Assembly: GCA_018056045.1 (NCBI GenBank)
Contig: JAGPGI010000008.1
Span: 1 to 17,479 of the forward strand
Length of the DNA: 17,479 bases
Reading direction: 5' to 3'
From: Paracoccus sp. (in: a-proteobacteria)
GTDB lineage: Bacteria > Pseudomonadota > Alphaproteobacteria > Rhodobacterales > Rhodobacteraceae
In this document: in pieces, positions 1 through 5,193 of the stretch
How positions within the stretch are numbered: position 1 is the first letter of the stretch
How the letters are laid out: every line of letters starts with the position of its first letter
The notes under the pieces: model-generated
What the model was told of the DNA's origin: nothing
Databases searched by the model: none
What the model saw: the letters and a program-made list of their open reading frames with translations, nothing else
Made by a program: the position numbers and the translations under genes

Positions 1-1418
1 GCTTCGGCGAGGCGATGTCGCTCCTGAAGGACCTCGCCGTCGAGGTCTGGGAGCGGATCCGCATGGGTGCGGCCGCGGCGGGCGCGGCCGCCACGGCGAT
101 GTTCTTCGACCTGAAGGCCGATGCCGTCTCGGGCATGAAGAGCGCCATCGAGAGCGTCGTGGCTTTCGGCAACACCGCCGCGAACACGTTCGAGGGCGCC
201 TACGAGGCGATCAAGGCGATCTGGGGTCTGCTGCCCGCCGCCATCGGCGATCTCGCGTTCCAGGCAGCGAACAGCCTCGTCGACGGTGTCGAGGCGATGC
301 TGAACGGCGTGGTCTCGCGCATCAACGGCTTCATCGGCGGCATCAACGCCGGTCTCGAAGCGCTCGGGTCCGAGCGCCGCATCTCGCTGGTGCGCGACCT
401 CGATCTCGGCGAGATCGAGAACCGTTTCGAGGGCGCGGCCAGTGCTGCCACGACGGCGGCGCAGGCGGCGTTCGACCGGGCCTTCGAGGAGAACCCGCTG
501 ACCGCACCCGACCTCGGTCTGACCGAGGCAGCAAACCGGGCGCTCGAGTCCGCCAACCTCTATAGGGGCGCCGCGCGCGATCTGGCGGAAGGGGCCCGCG
601 CGCCCCTCGAAAGCTGGCAGGCCCTGCGGGATGCCGTCCGCGCAACCGACGAGGACGGGGCCGATGCGCTGGCCGAGGCGACGACCGCGGCGGAGCGGTT
701 CGAGACCGCGCTCGACGGCGCGGGACAAGCTGCGACCGACGCCGGAACCGCCGCGGGTGCTGCGGCTGCCGCGGCCGAGCCGAATGTGGAGACGGCCGTC
801 ACCGGCTGGCAGGCGGTCACGGCGGCGCTGTCGGACTACGCCAGCAAGGCGCGCGAGATCGGTGGCGACATCGGCCAGAGCCTCGTCGGCGCCTTCCAGT
901 CCGCCGAGACCGCGGTCGGCGAGTTCGTGAAGACCGGCAAGCTGAATTTTCGCGATCTGATCACCTCGCTGCTGGCCGATCTCGCCCAGCTGGCGGCGCG
1001 GCGCTTCATCCTCGGACCGATCGCAAACGCGCTCTCCGGCGTGTTCTCCGGGGCGGGCGTTCGCGGGGCTTACGCGGCCCCACTGGGGCCACGGTCCCCG
1101 CTCACCTACGCCAACGTCCTGCATGCGGGCGGGATGGTCGGATCGGCTGGGCCCACGAGGATGGTCCCGGCGATGGTCTTCGCCGCCGCGCCGCGGATGC
1201 ATTCCGGCGGGATGGCGGGGCTTCGGCATGATGAGGTGCCCGCTATCCTCCAGCGGGGCGAGCGGGTGCTCTCGAGGCGCGAGGCGCAGAGCTACGGCGC
1301 GGGCGGCGGCGTCAACGTCACCATCATGGCACGTGACGCCGAGAGCTTCCGGCAGTCGCGGACGCAGGTTGCGGCAGACATCGCCCGTGCGGTCTCGCTC
1401 GGGCGGAGGGGCATGTGA
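1..1418 (+). CDS. Phage tail tape measure protein, C-terminal part (5' end outside window)
   Basis: Lambda-type tape measure protein, which sets tail length and is ejected through the tail tube. The frame is already open at base 3, ahead of the first ATG at 15, so the true start is almost certainly upstream and this is a partial gene. Numbering from that ATG, the visible 467 residues begin with Ala-rich helices and hydrophobic patches (residues 1-120). A long Ala/Glu-rich coil-like stretch follows (about 135-265). The family C-terminal block lies near residues 305-345 and contains VKTGKLNFRDLITSLL. Near the end are the Gly-rich segment with HSGGM and the motif DEVPAILQRGERVLS (from D406), typical of the C-terminus of tape measure proteins of lambda-like phages and of the gene transfer agent (orfg11 equivalent). 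Its end overlaps the next gene's start. Family assignment is secure; the lineage is inferred. Confidence 0.9.
   Translation, partial: FGEAMSLLKDLAVEVWERIRMGAAAAGAAATAMFFDLKADAVSGMKSAIESVVAFGNTAANTFEGAYEAIKAIWGLLPAAIGDLAFQAANSLVDGVEAMLNGVVSRINGFIGGINAGLEALGSERRISLVRDLDLGEIENRFEGAASAATTAAQAAFDRAFEENPLTAPDLGLTEAANRALESANLYRGAARDLAEGARAPLESWQALRDAVRATDEDGADALAEATTAAERFETALDGAGQAATDAGTAAGAAAAAAEPNVETAVTGWQAVTAALSDYASKAREIGGDIGQSLVGAFQSAETAVGEFVKTGKLNFRDLITSLLADLAQLAARRFILGPIANALSGVFSGAGVRGAYAAPLGPRSPLTYANVLHAGGMVGSAGPTRMVPAMVFAAAPRMHSGGMAGLRHDEVPAILQRGERVLSRREAQSYGAGGGVNVTIMARDAESFRQSRTQVAADIARAVSLGRRGM
1405..1411 (+). promoter_or_regulatory. Ribosome binding site that decides the DUF2460 start
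   Basis: GGAGGGG lies 6 bases before the ATG at 1418. A GTG at 1415 is in frame but would leave only 3 bases, so ATG 1418 is preferred. Confidence 0.65.
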
Positions 1419-2044
1419 TGGCGTTTCACGAGGTCCGGTTCCCCGACAACATCAGTCGCGGCGCGCGCGGCGGGCCCGAGCGGCGGACGCAGATCGTCGA
1501 GCTCGCCTCGGGCGACGAGGAGCGCAATGCGAGCTGGGCCAACTCGCGCCGCCGCTACGATGTCGCCTACGGCATCCGCCGCGCCGATGATCTCGCCGCC
1601 GTCGTCGCCTTCTTCGAGGCACGGAATGGGCGGCTGCATGGCTTTCGGTTCAAGGACTGGGGCGATCACAAGTCCTGCCTGCCGTCCCAGACGCCAGCGC
1701 CGACCGATCAGGCGATCGGCACCGGCGACGGCACGACGAGCGCCTTCCAGCTGGTGAAGCGCTACGCCTCCGGCGCGCAAACTTGGACACGCGCCATAGC
1801 CAAACCGGTGACCGGAACCGTGCGCATCGCGGTGGCGGGCGTCGAGCAGCTCTCCGGCTGGTCGGTCGACGCCACGACCGGCGTCGTCACCTTCGGCGTC
1901 GCGCCGGGCGCTGGCGTCGCCGTCACAGCGGGCTTCACCTTCGACGTGCCAGTCCGTTTCGACACCGACGCGCTCGACGTGACGCTCGACCTCGAGCGGC
2001 TCGGCTCGATCACCTCCATTCCGCTGCTGGAGATCCGGCGATGA
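1418..2044 (+). CDS. DUF2460 / TIGR02217 phage tail protein (GTA gp12-like)
   Basis: A 208-residue tail protein of the DUF2460 family, the counterpart of Rhodobacter GTA orfg12, which in that particle belongs to the distal tail/baseplate. The start MAFHEVRFPDNIS and the block RNASWANSRRRYDV (about residues 36-50) are hallmarks of the family. The C-terminal half is rich in beta strands, including a Gly/Val/Thr-rich segment and a closing DLERLGSITSIPLLEIRR. Length is normal for the family. The ATG at 1418 was chosen over the in-frame GTG at 1415 because of Shine-Dalgarno spacing; it shares its A with the tape measure stop codon. The stop overlaps the next start (ATGA), so translation is probably coupled. 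The gene directly after it is not the next tail gene but the first gene of a lysis cassette. Confidence 0.9.
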   Translation: MAFHEVRFPDNISRGARGGPERRTQIVELASGDEERNASWANSRRRYDVAYGIRRADDLAAVVAFFEARNGRLHGFRFKDWGDHKSCLPSQTPAPTDQAIGTGDGTTSAFQLVKRYASGAQTWTRAIAKPVTGTVRIAVAGVEQLSGWSVDATTGVVTFGVAPGAGVAVTAGFTFDVPVRFDTDALDVTLDLERLGSITSIPLLEIRR

Positions 2045-2391
2045 ACGACACCGGCAGCTTCGTCGCAGCCGTCCTACGCGAGCTCGCGGCCTCGACCGCC
2101 GTGATCCTCGCCGCCTGGGGCGCGCTCGGCGGCGCCACGAACGCACTGACCACGAAGATGCGGCTGCGCGATGCGCTGCGGCACATCCTGCTCGGCGGGC
2201 TGATCGCCGCCGGGATGGGCAGCCTCTCCATGGCCGTGATCACCGCCTGGCTCAGTCTGCCGCCCGAGGCGATCCCCGCAGGCGGAGCGGCGGGTTCGGC
2301 GGCCTATCTCGTCGGGGTCTTCGGACCGGCCTTCATCGAGATGCTGCTCGCCCGCCTCCGCCGCGCCAACGAAGGCCGCGGCGATGAATGA
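2041..2391 (+). CDS. Putative phage holin (three-TM membrane protein)
   Basis: A 116-residue membrane protein and the best holin candidate. Three hydrophobic segments are visible at about residues 16-36, 49-71 and 80-103, separated by a basic loop (KMRLRDALRH) and a Pro-rich loop. The short tail is charged (RLRRANEGRGDE). Size, three-TM plan and charged C-terminus fit a class I holin, which would open the inner membrane so that the endolysin downstream, which has no export signal, can reach the peptidoglycan. ATG 2041 is supported by TGGAG at 2028-2032 and by its ATGA overlap with the DUF2460 stop. The frame is open upstream, but that part lies inside the DUF2460 gene and was discarded. The holin role is inferred from topology and neighbours; no holin family motif was recognised. 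Confidence 0.75.
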   Translation: MNDTGSFVAAVLRELAASTAVILAAWGALGGATNALTTKMRLRDALRHILLGGLIAAGMGSLSMAVITAWLSLPPEAIPAGGAAGSAAYLVGVFGPAFIEMLLARLRRANEGRGDE

Positions 2392-2515
2392 GCTCATTCG
2401 CCTCGCGCGCTCCCTCCGCTGCGAGCCTTCCGCTCCACGGCAGGCTTTCGCCCATCGCCTGCGCATTGGCCTTGCCGTCGCGGCACTGATCCTGATCCTC
2501 TCGCTTCTCCGGTAA
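2384..2515 (+). CDS. Small single-TM membrane protein of the lysis cassette (43 aa)
   Basis: A 43-residue ORF starting MNELIRLARS and ending LLR, too short for many gene callers. The first 27 residues are basic, with several Arg. Residues 28-42 form one hydrophobic segment (IGLAVAALILILSLL) that stops right at the C-terminus. The ATG sits in an 8-base overlap with the holin stop (ATGAATGA), and the stop is 4 bases before the endolysin start, so it fills the space between them exactly. Such an N-in, tail-anchored peptide could be a second holin, a pinholin-like factor or an antiholin. That role is inferred only from position and topology, and no family is recognised. The gapless fit is the main evidence that it is translated. 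Confidence 0.6.
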   Translation: MNELIRLARSLRCEPSAPRQAFAHRLRIGLAVAALILILSLLR

Positions 2516-2519
2516 TCTC

Positions 2520-3179
2520 ATGCACATGACCGACCGGGGCCTGCTGGCCCTCGTCCGGCACGAAGGACTCGTGCCCGGACCCTATCTTGATGTGAAAAAG
2601 GTCTGGACCTTCGGCATCGGCCACACGGCTGCCGCCGGGGAGCCCGATCCGTCCACGATGCCGCGCGGCATGCCCGCCGATCTCGACGCCGGGATCCGCG
2701 AGGCGTTCCGGGTCTTCCATGCCGACCTCGCCCGCTACGAGGCCGCTGTCCTGCGCGCCGTGAAGGTTCCGCTGGCGCCGCACGAGTTCGATGCGCTGGT
2801 CAGCTTTCACTACAACACCGGCGGCATCGCGAAGGCCGCGCTCACCCGGCACCTCAACGCCGGCAATCGCGTTGCAGCCGCCGACGCGTTTCTGAACTGG
2901 CGGCGACCGGCCTCCATCATCCCGCGCCGCGAAGCCGAGCGCGACCTGTTCCGCCACGGCCAATATCCCGGCGGCACGATCCCGGTCTGGTCCGTGGACC
3001 GCGCGGGCCGCGTGGACTTCTCCAGGCCGATCCGCCGCCTGACGGAAGACGAGGCTCTGGCCCTGCTGCGGCCGTCGCCGCTGCCGAGACCGCCGGTCTT
3101 CGATCTTGCTCCCGACGCGCCGACCGGCTGGCTCGCCCGCCTGGCCGCCTTCTTCTCCATCCTGATCCGGAGGGCCTGA
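2520..3179 (+). CDS. Phage endolysin, GH24 lysozyme (muramidase)
   Basis: A muramidase of the T4/P21 lysozyme family (GH24) that cleaves MurNAc-GlcNAc bonds in peptidoglycan. The catalytic triad spacing E-X8-D-X5-T is present as E15, D24 and T30, in RHEGL, YLDV and WTFGIGH. LVSFHYNTG (about residues 94-102) is another conserved family block. The GH24 fold fills roughly residues 6-150. The protein is 219 aa, about 50 longer than common GH24 endolysins. The extra C-terminal part is Pro-rich and ends in a hydrophobic/basic helix (about 204-219, WLARLAAFFSILIRRA). There is no N-terminal signal peptide or SAR segment, so release should depend on a holin. ATG 2520 is used here; a second in-frame ATG at 2526 is equally possible. 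Neither has a strong Shine-Dalgarno sequence, which suggests coupling to the gene before. Confidence 0.92.
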   Translation: MHMTDRGLLALVRHEGLVPGPYLDVKKVWTFGIGHTAAAGEPDPSTMPRGMPADLDAGIREAFRVFHADLARYEAAVLRAVKVPLAPHEFDALVSFHYNTGGIAKAALTRHLNAGNRVAAADAFLNWRRPASIIPRREAERDLFRHGQYPGGTIPVWSVDRAGRVDFSRPIRRLTEDEALALLRPSPLPRPPVFDLAPDAPTGWLARLAAFFSILIRRA

Positions 3180-3182
3180 CCC

Positions 3183-3413
3183 ATGCGCTACATTCGTCCG
3201 ACCTCGCTCACCTGGTGGGCGGGACTGCTCGCCATGCTCACCGGCATTGCCTCTCTCGCGTTGCCCGCGACCGGGCCGCTCGGGGAAGTGTCCCGCCTCG
3301 TCGCACTGCTCGCCGGCTCGGGGGACGCTTCGCCCGCGGGGCTCATGTTCCTCGGTCTGGGCCTGATCGGTCTGCGGGACCGGATCGAGCGCGGGTTCCG
3401 CGGCGATGCTTGA
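3183..3413 (+). CDS. Small membrane protein of the lysis cassette (76 aa), unknown function
   Basis: A 76-residue hydrophobic protein, MRYIRPTSLTWW at the start. Residues 11-29 form a clear TM helix, residues 36-46 are moderately hydrophobic, and 52-65 form a second TM candidate (AGLMFLGLGLIGL) followed by a basic end (RDRIERGFRG). A good Shine-Dalgarno (GGAGGG, 3169-3174) lies 8 bases before the ATG, and only 3 bases separate it from the endolysin stop. The next gene overlaps it by 8 bases. It could be a holin, an antiholin or a helper membrane protein. No family is recognised, and the role is inferred only from its place between endolysin and spanins. Confidence 0.7.
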   Translation: MRYIRPTSLTWWAGLLAMLTGIASLALPATGPLGEVSRLVALLAGSGDASPAGLMFLGLGLIGLRDRIERGFRGDA

Positions 3414-3507
3414 GTTCTTCGCAGGTGTCGTCGTGGGCGGCTGCCTCGGCGTATTCGTCGTCGCCCTCTGCATGGCCGCCGCACGCGGGGAGCGGGACGA
3501 TGGCTGA
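3406..3507 (+). CDS. Very small single-TM protein of the lysis cassette (33 aa)
   Basis: A 33-residue ORF: MLEFFAGVVVGG, then a hydrophobic stretch to residue 26 with two Cys (13 and 22), then a charged tail (RGERDDG). The single TM segment spans about residues 4-26. It overlaps the preceding gene by 8 bases (ATGCTTGA) and the following i-spanin gene by 8 bases (ATGGCTGA), so it is pinned on both sides. Short phage membrane proteins of this shape occur in other phages, but I cannot assign a family with certainty. The coordinates fit a translated gene, although nothing shows expression. A lysis-related membrane role is inferred. Confidence 0.5.
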   Translation: MLEFFAGVVVGGCLGVFVVALCMAAARGERDDG

Positions 3508-3730
3508 ACTCCTCATCTGGCTGGTCGCGGCTCTCGGCGCGGTCGGGGGCGTCGTCCTCGGCCGGGTCTGGGGCCGAGTGGAAGGGGAACGTGCAGGCAA
3601 ACGGGAGGCGGAACGCGATGCGATCAAAGACAAGAACAACCGTGTCGAGCGCGGGCGGGATGCGGTTCGTGATGGCCGCGGCGCTGGCGATCCCGCTGAC
3701 CGGCTGCGCCGCAACGATGGGCGGTGGTGA
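3500..3730 (+). CDS. Rz-like inner-membrane spanin (i-spanin)
   Basis: A 76-residue inner-membrane spanin that would pair with the lipoprotein encoded in the overlapping frame to disrupt the outer membrane in the last step of lysis. Residues 3-21 are one N-terminal TM anchor (LLIWLVAALGAVGGVVLG). The rest is a strongly charged Arg/Glu/Asp helix suited to a periplasmic coiled coil, closing with DPADRLRRNDGRW, a pattern I associate with alphaproteobacterial phage i-spanins. It is shorter than lambda Rz (about 150 aa) but has the same plan. ATG 3500 has GGGGAG at 3487-3492. A longer upstream reading of this frame exists but runs through the preceding genes and was rejected. The o-spanin gene starts inside it in the +1 frame. 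Confidence 0.8.
   Translation: MAELLIWLVAALGAVGGVVLGRVWGRVEGERAGKREAERDAIKDKNNRVERGRDAVRDGRGAGDPADRLRRNDGRW
3603..3608 (+). promoter_or_regulatory. Internal ribosome binding site for the o-spanin gene
   Basis: GGGAGG lies inside the i-spanin coding sequence, 9 bases before ATG 3618. It supports that start over the later in-frame ATG at 3660, whose upstream sequence is a weaker GCGGG. Confidence 0.5.
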
Positions 3731-3860
3731 CGCCGGCTGCGCCTCCTACGCCGAGGCGCGGCTCGCCCGGCCGCCCGCCGAGACTGTCGCAGCCGTGCCG
3801 CCGGACTGGGCGAGCTGGATCGCCGATCTCGACGACCGAATGACGGGAACCTGCCGATGA
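3618..3860 (+). CDS. Rz1-like outer-membrane spanin lipoprotein (o-spanin)
   Basis: An 80-residue lipoprotein partly nested in the i-spanin gene; the overlap is 113 bases in the +1 frame, as for lambda Rz/Rz1. The hydrophobic stretch FVMAAALAIPLTGC ends in a lipobox with Cys30 as the lipidated residue. That leaves a mature peptide of 51 aa with a Pro-rich middle (RPPAETVAAVPPDW) and the ending LDDRMTGTCR. Two further Cys (41 and 79) could form a disulfide. Start choice is uncertain: ATG 3618 has the better Shine-Dalgarno, while ATG 3660 would give a shorter signal peptide more like lambda Rz1. The stop overlaps the DUF2163 start (ATGA). Partnership with the i-spanin is inferred from the overlap, the lipobox and position. 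Confidence 0.82.
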   Translation: MRSKTRTTVSSAGGMRFVMAAALAIPLTGCAATMGGGDAGCASYAEARLARPPAETVAAVPPDWASWIADLDDRMTGTCR

Positions 3861-4741
3861 AATCCCTCTCGCCCGAGCTTCAGGCGCATCTCGACGAGGG
3901 CACGACGACGCTCGCCTGGTGCTGGCGCATCACCCGTGCCGACGGCGTCACCTTCGGCTTCACCGATCACGACCGGACGCTGAGCTTCGACGAGACCGAC
4001 TTCGAGCCCGAGAGCGGGTTGACCGCCTCCGAGGTCCGCTCGGGCTCGGACTTGTCGGTGGATGCGCAGGACGCGGAAGGCGTGCTGACCTCGGACCAGA
4101 TCACCGAGACCGACATTCTTGACTGCCGATGGGACAACGCCGAGGTCGAGGTCTGGCGGGTGAACTGGGCCGACACTGGCCAGCGCGTGCTGATGCGGCG
4201 CGGTGCCATCGGCCAGATCCGGCGCGGGCGGCTCGCCTTCGTCGCCGAGGTGCGCTCGCTCGCCCATGTGCTGGGCCAGACGGTGGGACGGACCTTCCAG
4301 GCGACCTGCGACGCGGCGCTCGGCGATGCGCGCTGCGGAGTGGACATCGAAAATCCCGCCTTCAGCGGCACCGGCGCCGTCATCGATCTCCTGCGCGACA
4401 GGGCCTTCACCGCCTCTGGCCTCGGCGGCTTCGCCTCCGGCTGGTTCACCTTCGGCACGCTGAACTGGACGAGCGGCGCAAATGCGGGGCGGCGCACCGA
4501 GGTGCTGGGCCATGACGTCACGGATGGCATTGCCGTGCTGACGCTCCTCGAGGCGCCGGTGCGCGCGATCGCCGAGGGCGACGGTTTCACCATCCGCGCG
4601 GGCTGCGACAAGCGCATGGAGACCTGTGGCGCGAAGTTCGCGAACACCGCCAACTTCCGGGGTTTCCCGCACATCCCCGGCCAGGACGCCGTGCTGCGCT
4701 ACGCCACGAAGGACGGCGGCCACGAGGGAGGGGTGCTGTGA
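3857..4741 (+). CDS. DUF2163 / phage BR0599-family tail protein (GTA gp13-like)
   Basis: A 294-residue tail protein matching the TIGR02218 family, the counterpart of Rhodobacter GTA orfg13, which sits in the distal tail/baseplate. The N-terminal DUF2163 region (about residues 5-165) contains WRITRADGVTFGFTDHDR. The C-terminal BR0599 region (about 195-285) carries the Cys-containing motif CDKRMETCGAKF (C250 and C257) followed by NFRGFPHIPGQD, both characteristic. In the GTA counterpart this region has been linked to metal binding; that is family knowledge and is not shown here. ATG 3857 overlaps the o-spanin stop and has GGGAA at 3845-3849. The tail gene order resumes here after the lysis cassette. 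Confidence 0.92.
   Translation: MKSLSPELQAHLDEGTTTLAWCWRITRADGVTFGFTDHDRTLSFDETDFEPESGLTASEVRSGSDLSVDAQDAEGVLTSDQITETDILDCRWDNAEVEVWRVNWADTGQRVLMRRGAIGQIRRGRLAFVAEVRSLAHVLGQTVGRTFQATCDAALGDARCGVDIENPAFSGTGAVIDLLRDRAFTASGLGGFASGWFTFGTLNWTSGANAGRRTEVLGHDVTDGIAVLTLLEAPVRAIAEGDGFTIRAGCDKRMETCGAKFANTANFRGFPHIPGQDAVLRYATKDGGHEGGVL
4724..4733 (+). promoter_or_regulatory. Strong Shine-Dalgarno for the GTG start of the NlpC/P60 gene
   Basis: GAGGGAGGGG ends 4 bases before GTG 4738, which overlaps the DUF2163 stop (GTGA). It supports the GTG as the true start. Confidence 0.6.
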
Positions 4742-5184
4742 CGCAACCCCTCGCATCGGCCGACCCGACGCGCGTCATCTCCGTCGCAGGCTCCTGGCTC
4801 GGCACCCCCTACCACGACCAGGCCAGCCTGCGCGGTGTCGGCTGCGATTGCCTCGGGCTGGCCCGGGGCGTCTGGCGCGAGGTCGTCGGCCCCGAGCCGT
4901 TCCCGATCCCGCCCTACAGCCGCGACTGGGGCGAGACCGGGCCGCGCGAGGTTCTTGCCGAGGGCGCGGGGCGCATGATGATCGAAGTGGAACCGGCGGC
5001 GGCCGGTCCCGGCGCGCTGGTGCTGTTCCGCATGAAGCCCCGCGCCATCGCCAAGCATGTCGGGATCCTCACCGGCCCCGATACCTTCCTCCACGCCTAT
5101 GAGCGGCTCGGCGTGATCGAGGAACCGCTCACCCCATCCTGGCGGCGGCGCATCGCCTTCGCCTTCCTGTTTCCGCAACGCTGA
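4738..5184 (+). CDS. Phage tail-associated NlpC/P60 peptidase (GTA gp14-like)
   Basis: A 148-residue cysteine peptidase of the NlpC/P60 fold, TIGR02219-type, expected to cleave peptide stems of peptidoglycan locally so that the tail can cross the wall during DNA entry. The N-terminal helix SWLGTPYHDQ leads to the nucleophile motif GCDCLGL, with Cys38 as the likely nucleophile and C36 just before it. The second catalytic residue is His107 in AKHVGIL, and the third polar residue is probably His119 in FLHAYE. Length and motif spacing are normal for the family. It starts with GTG at 4738, overlapping the upstream stop by four bases. Gene order matches orfg14 of the Rhodobacter GTA. It is a virion-associated enzyme, distinct from the GH24 endolysin of the lysis cassette. 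Confidence 0.92.
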   Translation: MTQPLASADPTRVISVAGSWLGTPYHDQASLRGVGCDCLGLARGVWREVVGPEPFPIPPYSRDWGETGPREVLAEGAGRMMIEVEPAAAGPGALVLFRMKPRAIAKHVGILTGPDTFLHAYERLGVIEEPLTPSWRRRIAFAFLFPQR

Positions 5185-5193
5185 GGCCCGACC

